Shown here piece after piece: positions 44,334 through 51,551 of a stretch of 64,000 bases of DNA. The stretch covers positions 1,109,491 through 1,173,490 of the forward strand of contig KI632513.1 of assembly GCA_000504425.1 (NCBI GenBank), read 5' to 3'. Within the stretch, counting starts at the first letter, position 1. Each line of letters opens with the position of its first letter. The notes under the pieces were generated by a model, which saw only the letters and a list, made by a program, of their open reading frames with translations, had not been told where the DNA came from and did no database searches. The stretch is from Rhodopseudomonas palustris JSC-3b. GTDB lineage: Bacteria; Pseudomonadota; Alphaproteobacteria; Rhizobiales; Xanthobacteraceae. The position numbers were made by a program, and so were the translations under genes.

Positions 44334-44358
44334 GCACGTTTACGTGCAAAATTGCACG
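44334..44358. promoter_or_regulatory. two overlapping dyads upstream of the diguanylate cyclase
   Basis: GCACGT-TT-ACGTGC (44334-44347) overlaps CGTGCAA-AA-TTGCACG (44343-44358), giving three alternating GCACG half-sites. It lies about 95 bases upstream of the cyclase start and 70 bases from the rpsI terminator. Likely an operator; the regulator is unknown. Confidence 0.4.
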
Positions 44359-44429
44359 CAACCTTTTGGTGCGTCACCGATCAAATACACTCAACCAGAG
44401 ATTGGCGTGGAATGCAACCTGAGATCGCA

Positions 44430-44460
44430 CAAAAAAAGAGAGCGCCCGGAGGCGCTCTCT
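44430..44460 (-). terminator. Rho-independent terminator of rplM-rpsI
   Basis: On the minus strand a 10-bp stem (44451-44460 with 44437-44446), 4-base loop, then eight bases mostly T (complement of 44430-44437). It lies 35 bases after the rpsI stop and is a textbook intrinsic terminator. Confidence 0.9.
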
Positions 44461-44494
44461 TGAACTTGCGTGCAGATCGGGTCTGCGGAAGCGA

Positions 44495-44977
44495 TTAGCG
44501 CTTCGAGAACTGGAACGAACGGCGGGCCTTGGCCTTGCCGTACTTCTTACGCTCGACGACGCGCGAGTCGCGGGTCAGGAAGCCACCCTTCTTCAGCACG
44601 GAGCGCAGCTCCGGCTCGAAATAGGTCAGCGCCTTGGAGATGCCGTGACGAACCGCACCAGCCTGGCCGGACAGACCGCCGCCGGCGACGGTGCAGATCA
44701 CGTCGTACTGGCCGGCGCGGGCGGCCGCGACCAGCGGCTGCTGGATCATCATGCGCAGCACCGGACGGGCGAAATACACCTCGATGTCACGGGCGTTGAC
44801 GGTCACCTTGCCGGCACCCGGCTTGATCCAGACGCGGGCAACGGCGTCCTTACGCTTGCCGGTGGCATAAGCGCGGTTGAACTTGTCGACCTTCTTGACG
44901 TGCTGCGGGGCATCGGGAGCCGCGGCAGCCACCTTCAACGAGGCGAGCTGTTCGAGGGACTGCATGGTTTCAGACAT
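44495..44977 (-). CDS. rpsI: 30S ribosomal protein S9 (uS9)
   Basis: 160 residues. Core starts at [18 protein letters not shown]; the first about 35 residues are the alphaproteobacterial extension. Ends in the basic tail [14 protein letters not shown] that reaches to the P-site tRNA. Overlaps the rplM stop by one base (TAATG). Confidence 0.97.
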   Translation of the reverse strand: MSETMQSLEQLASLKVAAAAPDAPQHVKKVDKFNRAYATGKRKDAVARVWIKPGAGKVTVNARDIEVYFARPVLRMMIQQPLVAAARAGQYDVICTVAGGGLSGQAGAVRHGISKALTYFEPELRSVLKKGGFLTRDSRVVERKKYGKAKARRSFQFSKR

Positions 44978-45441
44978 TATGCGGCCCTCACGTTCTTGCG
45001 GTTCAGGACGGCGACGTTGAGCGTTTCGGGCTGCTGCGCTTCATGCGGATGATCGGGGCCACCATAGACCCGCAGATTGCCCATCTGCTGACGACCAAGC
45101 GGACCGCGCGGAATCATGCGCTCGATCGCCTTCTCGACGACGCGCTCCGGGAAGCGGCCTTCGAGGATCGACTTCGCCGAGCGTTCCTTGATGCCGCCGA
45201 TGAAGCCGGTGTGCTTGTAATACATCTTGTTGTCACGCTTGCGGCCGGTGAGCACCACCTTGGCAGCGTTGACGATGATGACGTTGTCACCGCAATCGAC
45301 GTGCGGCGTGTAGGTCGGGAGGTGCTTGCCGCGCAGCCGGTTGGCCACCAGCGCCGCGAGCCGGCCGACCACGAGACCGGTGGCGTCGATCACGACCCAC
45401 TTCTTCGTGACCTCGGCAGGCTTTGCCGAAAAAGTCTTCAT
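44977..45441 (-). CDS. rplM: 50S ribosomal protein L13 (uL13)
   Basis: 154 residues, full length: [20 protein letters not shown] at the start, [32 protein letters not shown] and the conserved [20 protein letters not shown]. First gene of the rplM-rpsI operon, with a recognisable promoter at 45498-45526. Confidence 0.97.
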   Translation of the reverse strand: MKTFSAKPAEVTKKWVVIDATGLVVGRLAALVANRLRGKHLPTYTPHVDCGDNVIIVNAAKVVLTGRKRDNKMYYKHTGFIGGIKERSAKSILEGRFPERVVEKAIERMIPRGPLGRQQMGNLRVYGGPDHPHEAQQPETLNVAVLNRKNVRAA

Positions 45442-45497
45442 GCGAGATCTTCCATGAATGGGGAACGGTTCAGCGCCGATGCGCCGGACTTGGCGTG

Positions 45498-45526
45498 CTT
45501 GTAATTAACGGCCGGGCTGCCGTCAA
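45498..45526 (-). promoter_or_regulatory. rplM-rpsI promoter
   Basis: Minus-strand -35 TTGACG (45521-45526), 17-base spacer, -10 TACAAG (45498-45503). The -35 is one base from consensus; the -10 is weaker. It gives a leader of about 50 bases before the rplM ATG. Confidence 0.5.
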
Positions 45527-45598
45527 TCCCCGCGCGCCGGACATTGCTCAATCAGAACAATGGTTTATGAATATGGTGCGATATTACCCGCAAAAACT

Positions 45599-46027
45599 TC
45601 AAGCATTTGGAATGGAATAGGTCGACGTCACATGCGCGATCGGGTCAGGGCACGTGCCGGACAGCAGCAGCACCTCGCCGACCGCGAGCCGTTTGCCGAG
45701 CTTGAGCAGCCGCGCGGTCGCCAGCACGTCCTGGCCGGGCTGGCCCTTGCGCAGGAAATTGATGTTGAGATTGGTGGTGACCGCGAGCCCGACCGGGCCG
45801 ATCGCCGACAGCAGCACCACATACATCGCAAAATCGGCCAGCGTCATCAGCGTCGGCCCGGAGATGGTGCCGCCCGGCCGCAGCAGCCGCTCGGAGAAGC
45901 GCTGGCGCAGCAGGCTGGTCGAACCGTCGGCGCATTCAATGCTGATGTCATCGTGAGCGAACGCTTGCGGAAACTCACGGTGCAGAAAGCTCTCGACTTC
46001 CGCGACGCTCATCTTGGCATTTCTCAT
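45599..46027 (-). CDS. PaaI-like hotdog thioesterase
   Basis: 142 residues from ATG 46027; starts at 46060 and 46012 are also possible. Hotdog-fold pattern: LLRPGGTISGPTLMTLADFAMYVVLLSAIG with the catalytic Asp position, then TTNLNINFLRKGQPGQDVLATARLLKLGKRLAVGEV. Hydrolyses an acyl- or aryl-CoA in the cytoplasm. Together with the divergent enoyl-CoA hydratase it suggests acyl-CoA metabolism. Confidence 0.85.
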   Translation of the reverse strand: MRNAKMSVAEVESFLHREFPQAFAHDDISIECADGSTSLLRQRFSERLLRPGGTISGPTLMTLADFAMYVVLLSAIGPVGLAVTTNLNINFLRKGQPGQDVLATARLLKLGKRLAVGEVLLLSGTCPDPIAHVTSTYSIPNA

Positions 46028-46126
46028 CTTGGTCGTCCCACCCTTGTCGCGCCGTTTCATTGATCGCCGCGCTTCACAATCGTCTGTTACAATAACATGA
46101 TTGCCGTTCCCAGCCCCGGATCATCA

Positions 46127-46954
46127 ATGACCGTCCAGCCTATCTATCCTGTCGCCTCCCACACCCCTGCTCTGTTGCGCGAAACCGTTGATAGCGGTGT
46201 TGCGGTGTTGACGCTCAATCGTCCGGCCGCGCGCAACAGCCTGTCGAAAGACCTGATCAGCGATCTGCAGGCGGAACTTGATTCCATCGCGCGGGACGAC
46301 GGCATTCGCGCCGTGGTGATCACGGCCAATGGGCCGGCGTTTTGCGCCGGTCATGATCTGAAGGAAATCACGGCGCACCGCGCCGATCCCGATCAGGGCC
46401 GCGCCTGCTTTGCGCGGCTGATCAGTGCGTGCAGCGCGATGATGCAGTCGATCGTACATCTGCCCAAGCCGGTGGTTGCTGCCGTGCAAGGCGTCGCCAC
46501 TGCCGCCGGCTGCCAGCTGGTGGCGAGCTGCGACCTCGCGATCGCCGCCGACAATGCCAGCTTTGCCACGCCGGGCGTCGATATCGGGCTGTTCTGCTCG
46601 ACGCCGATGGTGGCGCTGTCGCGCAATGTCGCGCCCAAACACGCCATGCATATGCTGCTCACTGGCGAGCCGATCGATGCCAACACGGCTGCGGCGATCG
46701 GCCTGATCAATCGCGTGGTGCCGGCTGGTACCGAACGCGCGGCGGCCATTGATCTGGCGCGGCGCATCGCCAGCAAATCGGCCTACACGGTGCGCGTCGG
46801 CAAGGCGGCGTTCTATCGCCAGCTCGAACTGCCGCTGACCGAGGCCTATAACTTCGCCTCCGGCGTGATGACCGACAATCTGATGGCGGAAGATGCCGAT
46901 GAGGGCATCCGCGCATTCATCGACAAGCGCCCGCCGCTGTGGAAGGATCGCTGA
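46127..46954 (+). CDS. enoyl-CoA hydratase/isomerase family protein
   Basis: 275 residues from ATG 46127 (ATG 46097 possible). Crotonase fold: GVAVLTLNRPAARNSLSKDL, oxyanion-hole sequences FCAGHDLKEI and ATAAGCQLVASCDLAIAADNA, and ATPGVDIGLFCSTPMVALSR. The Ala/Cys replacements at the positions where hydratases carry the two catalytic Glu point to the ECHDC3-like subgroup, whose activity is unclear. No beta-oxidation partners adjoin. Confidence 0.88.
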   Translation: MTVQPIYPVASHTPALLRETVDSGVAVLTLNRPAARNSLSKDLISDLQAELDSIARDDGIRAVVITANGPAFCAGHDLKEITAHRADPDQGRACFARLISACSAMMQSIVHLPKPVVAAVQGVATAAGCQLVASCDLAIAADNASFATPGVDIGLFCSTPMVALSRNVAPKHAMHMLLTGEPIDANTAAAIGLINRVVPAGTERAAAIDLARRIASKSAYTVRVGKAAFYRQLELPLTEAYNFASGVMTDNLMAEDADEGIRAFIDKRPPLWKDR

Positions 46955-47023
46955 GGAAGGATCGCTGAGCGCGCGCCTGCCCGCTGCGTCGCTAGCCCAC
47001 CCCGCCCGTGCTGGATCGCCGCT

Positions 47024-47614
47024 ATGACCGCCCTCAATCATGACGATTATCGCGACGATGACATCCGCGCCATCTTGAACGAGGTGAAGACGGTCGCCGT
47101 GGTCGGCGTGTCGCCGCTCACCATCCGCCCGAGCTACTTCGTGTTCAAATATCTCGCCGAGCGCGGCTATGATGTGATCCCAGTTAATCCCGGCCATGTC
47201 GGCAAAGAGCTGCTCGGCCGGCCCTTTGTGGCCTCGCTCAAGGCGATCGATCGGCCGGTGGACATGGTTGATCTGTTCCGCAATGCCGATCGAGTGCTGC
47301 CCGCGGTCGAAGAAGCGCTGGCGCTTAAGCCGCTGCCCAAAGTGATCTGGATGCAGCTTGGCGTGCGCCACGACGCGGCGGCCGCGCTCGCCGAACAAGC
47401 CGGCGTCAAAGTGGTGATGAACCGCTGCCCGAAAATCGAATATGCGCGGCTGTCGGCCGAAATCGGCTGGCTCGGCGTCAATTCGCGCACGCTCAGTTCC
47501 AAGCGCCGCCCGATGCCGACCACTGGCATGCGCCTGGCGCTCGGCCAATCGAGCCTTGCCGGCGGCACGCTTGCCGCGCCGCGGCGCACCGACTCAAAAC
47601 CAGACAACAGCTAA
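47024..47614 (+). CDS. CoA-binding domain protein
   Basis: 196 residues. A CoA-binding Rossmann domain (about 12-135): VKTVAVVGVSPLTIRPSYFVFKYLAERGYDVIPVNP, VDMVDLFRNADRVLPAVEEAL, VIWMQLGVRHDAAAALAEQAG and VVMNRCPKIEYARL. Same fold as the succinyl-CoA synthetase alpha N-terminus but without the catalytic His domain. Role unknown; commonly next to metY (O-acetylhomoserine sulfhydrylase) in this order, as here. Confidence 0.88.
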   Translation: MTALNHDDYRDDDIRAILNEVKTVAVVGVSPLTIRPSYFVFKYLAERGYDVIPVNPGHVGKELLGRPFVASLKAIDRPVDMVDLFRNADRVLPAVEEALALKPLPKVIWMQLGVRHDAAAALAEQAGVKVVMNRCPKIEYARLSAEIGWLGVNSRTLSSKRRPMPTTGMRLALGQSSLAGGTLAAPRRTDSKPDNS

Positions 47615-47636
47615 CACCGACCGTCGCGGCACTTGC

Positions 47637-47665
47637 TTGACGCCTCCGCCCGATCGGCTCAGATA
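47637..47665 (+). promoter_or_regulatory. probable metY promoter
   Basis: -35 TTGACG (47637-47642), 17-base spacer, -10 CAGATA (47660-47665), about 30 bases before the metY ATG. The short remaining leader leaves no room for a riboswitch between promoter and gene. Confidence 0.4.
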
Positions 47666-47697
47666 ACCGGCAATTCTCAACGCACATAGGATCAGTC

Positions 47698-48978
47698 ATG
47701 ACCGATCGCAGCCCCGGGTTCGCCACTCTCGCCGTTCACGCCGGAGCCCAACCGGACCCCACCACCGGCGCGCGCGCCACGCCGATCTATCAGACCACGT
47801 CCTACGTCTTTAACGATGCCGACCACGCCGCCTCGCTGTTCGGACTGCAGGCGTTCGGCAACATCTATACCCGCATCACCAACCCGACCACCGCGGTGCT
47901 CGAGGAGCGCGTCGCGGCGCTGGAAGGCGGCACCGCGGCGCTTGCGACCGCGTCCGGCCATGCCGCGCAGTTGGTCGCGTTCCAGATGCTGCTGCAGCCC
48001 GGCGATGAATTCATCGCGGCGCGCAAGCTGTATGGCGGCACGATCAATCAGTTCAAACACGCTTTTCAGAGTTTTGGCTGGAACGTGGTGTGGGCCGACC
48101 CCGATGACATTGCGAGCTTCGAGCGCGCGGTGACGCCGCGCACCAAGGCGATCTTCATCGAGTCGATCGCCAATCCGGGCGGCTCGGTCACCGATATCGA
48201 AGCGATCGCCGCGGTGGCGCGCAAAGCCGGCGTGCCGCTGATCGTCGATAACACCCTGGCGACGCCCTATCTGATCCGTCCGATCGACCACGGCGCCGAC
48301 ATCGTGGTGCACTCGCTCACCAAGTTCCTCGGCGGCCATGGCAATTCGCTCGGCGGCATCATTGTCGATGCCGGCACCTTCGATTGGTCGCGCGACAACA
48401 AATATCCGATGCTGAGCGAGCCGCGCCCGGAATATCACGGCCTGAAAATTCAGGAGACCTTTGGCAATTTCGCGTTCGCGATCGCCTGCCGCGTGCTCGG
48501 GCTGCGCGACCTCGGGCCGGCGATATCGCCGTTCAACGCTTTCATGATCATGACCGGCATCGAAACCCTGCCGCTGCGCATGCAGAAGCACTGTGACAAT
48601 GCCAAGGCGATTGCCGAATGGCTGTCGAAGCATCCGGCGGTGGCGCAGGTCAATTATGCCGGCCTGCCCAGCGACCGCTACAACAACCTGCAGCGCAAAT
48701 ATGCGCCCAAGGGCGCGGGCGCGGTGTTCACCTTTGCGCTCAAGGGCGGTTATCAGGCTGGCGTCGATCTGGTCGCAAAACTGAAATTGTTCTCGCATCT
48801 CGCCAATGTCGGCGACACCCGCTCGCTGATCATCCATCCGGCCTCCACCACCCACAGCCAGCTCAGCGATGAGCAGAAGACCGCGGCCGGCGCCGCGCCG
48901 GACGTGGTGCGGGTCTCGATCGGCATCGAGGACAAGGAAGATTTGATCGCCGATCTGGAGCAGGCGCTCGGCGCCTGA
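47698..48978 (+). CDS. metY: O-acetylhomoserine sulfhydrylase
   Basis: 426 residues, Cys/Met-metabolism PLP enzyme of the MetY length (gamma-synthases are shorter). [29 protein letters not shown] at the start, [35 protein letters not shown] for PLP contact, and the Schiff-base Lys in [17 protein letters not shown]. Makes homocysteine from O-acetylhomoserine and sulfide in the cytoplasm. Start has AGGA upstream. It is followed by the crcB pair after 23 bases. Confidence 0.95.
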   Translation: MTDRSPGFATLAVHAGAQPDPTTGARATPIYQTTSYVFNDADHAASLFGLQAFGNIYTRITNPTTAVLEERVAALEGGTAALATASGHAAQLVAFQMLLQPGDEFIAARKLYGGTINQFKHAFQSFGWNVVWADPDDIASFERAVTPRTKAIFIESIANPGGSVTDIEAIAAVARKAGVPLIVDNTLATPYLIRPIDHGADIVVHSLTKFLGGHGNSLGGIIVDAGTFDWSRDNKYPMLSEPRPEYHGLKIQETFGNFAFAIACRVLGLRDLGPAISPFNAFMIMTGIETLPLRMQKHCDNAKAIAEWLSKHPAVAQVNYAGLPSDRYNNLQRKYAPKGAGAVFTFALKGGYQAGVDLVAKLKLFSHLANVGDTRSLIIHPASTTHSQLSDEQKTAAGAAPDVVRVSIGIEDKEDLIADLEQALGA

Positions 48979-49001
48979 GCGCGGCCGCGCCAGCCGCCGT
49001 C

Positions 49002-49406
49002 ATGATCGAGGTCGTCACAGGGCTGCTCTTTGTGGCGCTCGGCAGCGCGCTCGGCGGCATGGCGCGGTTCTTCGTGTCCGGCTGGGTGGCGCGGCGGATC
49101 GGCGAGACCTTTCCTTGGGGCACGCTGATCGTCAATCTCAGCGGCGCGTTTGTGATTGGCGTGTTCGGTGCGCTGGCGAGCACCGGGCGCGGCTGGTTCG
49201 CGACGCCGGGACCGTGGCTGTTCGCGGTCACCGGCTTTCTCGGCTGCTACACCACGGTGTCTTCCTTCAGCCTGCAGACCATCACGCTCGCCCGCCAGGG
49301 CGAAACATTGCGCGCGGCCTGCAATGTGATGTTCACGCTGGTGCTGGGCCTGATCGTGGTCTCGCTCGGCTATGCCTCGGGCCGCTGGTGGAGCGTGCTG
49401 CCATGA
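49002..49406 (+). CDS. crcB: fluoride channel subunit CrcB/FluC (first copy)
   Basis: 134 residues, four membrane helices. GSALGGMARFFVSGWVARRIG, the N in WGTLIVNLSGAFVIGVFG, and the pore motif GCYTTVSSFSLQTI are diagnostic for Fluc channels. Two-gene crcB arrangements usually make a heterodimeric fluoride exporter. Stop and next start overlap (ATGA). Confidence 0.92.
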   Translation: MIEVVTGLLFVALGSALGGMARFFVSGWVARRIGETFPWGTLIVNLSGAFVIGVFGALASTGRGWFATPGPWLFAVTGFLGCYTTVSSFSLQTITLARQGETLRAACNVMFTLVLGLIVVSLGYASGRWWSVLP

Positions 49407-49834
49407 GCGCTCGCCGCAGCGAAATGCTCGATCGCGCCGTGCTCTATGGCTACATCGCCGCTGGCAGCGTGATCGGCGGCTTGGCGCGCCATCTATTGGC
49501 GTTGGCACAACAGGCCTTGCTGGGCCCGGGGTTTCCGTGGGCAACGCTGACCGTCAACGTCACCGGCTCGCTGCTGATCGGCTTTTATGCCGCGATCACC
49601 GCGCCGGACGGCCGGGTGTTCGCCAGTTCGCGGCAGCGGCAATTTGTGATGACCGGCATTTGCGGCGGTTACACCACCTTCTCCGGCTTCAGCCTGGAAA
49701 TGCTTGAGCTGCTGCATCATGGCCACGCGCTGGCAGCGCTGGTCTATCTTGGCAGCTCGCCGATCGCATGGCTGCTGGCGGCGTGGCTGGGCCATCTCGC
49801 CGCGACCAAACTCAATCGGCTGAAAGGAACCTGA
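49403..49834 (+). CDS. crcB: fluoride channel subunit CrcB/FluC (second copy)
   Basis: 143 residues from the ATG overlapping the first copy's stop. Same signatures: GSVIGGLARHLL, WATLTVNVTGSLLIGFY, GGYTTFSGFSLEML. Clearly diverged from the first copy, which fits obligate antiparallel heterodimers and not a recent duplication. Followed after 2 bases by the DUF190 gene. Confidence 0.92.
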   Translation: MSARRSEMLDRAVLYGYIAAGSVIGGLARHLLALAQQALLGPGFPWATLTVNVTGSLLIGFYAAITAPDGRVFASSRQRQFVMTGICGGYTTFSGFSLEMLELLHHGHALAALVYLGSSPIAWLLAAWLGHLAATKLNRLKGT

Positions 49835-49836
49835 TC

Positions 49837-50178
49837 ATGGATCTTCCCAAAGAGGCGGTGCTGCTGCGCATCTATATCGGCGAGGACGATCGGTTTGAGA
49901 GCACGCCGCTGCATGAGGCGATCGTGCTCAAGGCGCGCGAACTGCATCTGGCTGGCGCCACCGTGCTGCGTGGCCCGGTCGGCTATGGCAAGAGCAGCCG
50001 GCTGCACACTGCGAAGATCTTCCGGCTGTCGCAGGACCTGCCGCTGGTGATCGAGATCGTTGACAGCGAGCAGGCGATCAACGGGTTTCTGCCCGAGCTC
50101 AATGTGATGATGAACGGCAGCAGCGGCCTGGTGACGCTGGAGAAGGTGCAGGTCATTCAATACGGCAAGGCCGAGTAG
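49837..50178 (+). CDS. DUF190 family protein linked to fluoride export
   Basis: 113 residues. DUF190 pattern: LLRIYIGEDDRFESTPLHEAIVLKARE, GATVLRGPVGYGKSSRLHTAKIFRLSQDLPLVIEIVD, and a PII-like ferredoxin fold. DUF190 genes often accompany crcB, and the fold suggests a small regulatory protein. No fluoride riboswitch was found before the crcB genes, so this protein may provide the control; that is inference. Confidence 0.88.
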   Translation: MDLPKEAVLLRIYIGEDDRFESTPLHEAIVLKARELHLAGATVLRGPVGYGKSSRLHTAKIFRLSQDLPLVIEIVDSEQAINGFLPELNVMMNGSSGLVTLEKVQVIQYGKAE

Positions 50179-50190
50179 TTCGCCGCTTCT

Positions 50191-51234
50191 CTAGCGGCGA
50201 AGCTGTGGCGCGCGCGGCGGCCACAGCCGCGCCAGATGCGTAACCGCCAGTGTCAGCACCAGCACCGCCAGCCCCTGGTGCACCAGTCCGAGCCCGATCG
50301 GCACTTGATAGAGCAGCGTCAGCACCCCGGCCCCGGCCTGCACTAGCAGCGCACCGAGTAGCAGCAGCGCGCTGCTTGTCGCCTCCCGGCAGCGCCATGC
50401 ATCGAGCGCATGCAGCAGCGCGAGGGCGCATAGCGCATAGGCCATCATGCGGTGATTGAACTGTACGGTGAGCTGATTATCGACCAGATTGCGCCACCAT
50501 GGCGTCTCGAACCACAGCCGCTGAGCCGCTGGCAGCAGCGCGCCGTCGATCAGCGGCCAGGTATTGTAGATTTGCCCGGCGCGCAGCCCGGCGACCAGCG
50601 CTCCCATAAATAGCTGCACGAACACCAGCGCCAGCAGCGCCGCTGCCGTGAAGCGCAGCCGCTTGGGGCCTTGTTCTTGGTGGTGCGAGCCAAGCCGTTG
50701 CAGCGTCCAGATGATCGCCGCGAAGATCGCCAGCGCCAGCGTCAGATGGATCGCCAGCCGCTCCTGCGCGACCTCGACACGCTGCGTCAGTCCGGAACTC
50801 ACCATCCACCAGCCGACCGCGCCTTGCAGCGCGCCGAGCGCAAAGATCAGCCACAGCCGGCGCTGCAGCGTGCGCTCCAGCCCGCCGCGCCACAGGAACC
50901 ACAGGAACGGCACCAGATAAGCGAGGCCGATCACCCGGCCGAGCAGCCGGTGGCTCCATTCCCACCAAAAGATCGTCTTGAACTCGGCCAGCGTCATGCC
51001 GGCATTGAGCTGGCGATATTGCGGTATCTGCTGATAGGCCGAAAACGCCTCAAGCCAGTGCTGGTCTGACAGCGGCGGCAGCGTGCCGGTCACCAGCTGC
51101 CATTCAACGATCGACAGGCCGGAGCCGGTCAGCCTTGTGGCGCCGCCGACCAGCACCATCGCCACGATCAGCCCCGCGACCGAAAACAGCCAGATGCGCA
51201 GCGCAACAAATCGAGCGTTGGAGGAACCGGCCAT
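50191..51234 (-). CDS. ctaA: haem A synthase
   Basis: 347 residues, eight membrane helices in two four-helix halves (COX15/CtaA). [17 protein letters not shown] at the start and [14 protein letters not shown] with a haem-ligand His in the first half; [12 protein letters not shown] and [16 protein letters not shown] in the second half. Oxidises haem O to haem A for aa3-type cytochrome oxidase. Start ATG 51234; divergent from the DUF2842 gene. Confidence 0.94.
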   Translation of the reverse strand: MAGSSNARFVALRIWLFSVAGLIVAMVLVGGATRLTGSGLSIVEWQLVTGTLPPLSDQHWLEAFSAYQQIPQYRQLNAGMTLAEFKTIFWWEWSHRLLGRVIGLAYLVPFLWFLWRGGLERTLQRRLWLIFALGALQGAVGWWMVSSGLTQRVEVAQERLAIHLTLALAIFAAIIWTLQRLGSHHQEQGPKRLRFTAAALLALVFVQLFMGALVAGLRAGQIYNTWPLIDGALLPAAQRLWFETPWWRNLVDNQLTVQFNHRMMAYALCALALLHALDAWRCREATSSALLLLGALLVQAGAGVLTLLYQVPIGLGLVHQGLAVLVLTLAVTHLARLWPPRAPQLRR

Positions 51235-51323
51235 TGACGCCCTACCCCGAATGTGTTTTTCGCAGCCTATCGCCAAGCTGCATGCGCGCAACCCGCGCGG
51301 TACATTGCTCCGGACCCGAAACC

Positions 51324-51536
51324 ATGAAGATCCGCACCCGCAAATTCGTTGGAACCATCGGTCTGCTGGTGCTGGCCATCACCTGGTCGCTGTTCGGCAT
51401 GGTGCTGGCCCAGTTCCCGTTGATCCAGGACTCCAAATGGATGCAGGCCGGCTTCTATGTCGTGGTCGGGCTCGGCTGGGTGTTGCCGGCAATGCCGATC
51501 GTGAGCTGGATGTCGCGGCCTGACCGCACCGCCTGA
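51324..51536 (+). CDS. DUF2842 small membrane protein
   Basis: 70 residues. Two membrane helices ([21 protein letters not shown] and [21 protein letters not shown]) joined by [12 protein letters not shown]; the ending SWMSRPD is characteristic of this alphaproteobacterial family. Function unknown. Shares the short intergenic space with ctaA, so regulation may be linked. Confidence 0.82.
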   Translation: MKIRTRKFVGTIGLLVLAITWSLFGMVLAQFPLIQDSKWMQAGFYVVVGLGWVLPAMPIVSWMSRPDRTA

Positions 51537-51551
51537 GGCGGCGCCCAAAAG

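Noticed and set aside
46124-47548. Minus-strand frame of 474 codons opposite the crotonase and CoA-binding genes
   Set aside because: Spans two clearly recognised plus-strand genes and their spacer; composition typical of antisense.
47615-47697. SAM-II or other methionine riboswitch before metY
   Set aside because: The 83 bases between genes do not show the expected stem and pseudoknot sequence, and a promoter-like pair leaves only about 30 bases of leader.
48979-49001. Fluoride riboswitch before crcB
   Set aside because: Only 23 bases separate metY from crcB.
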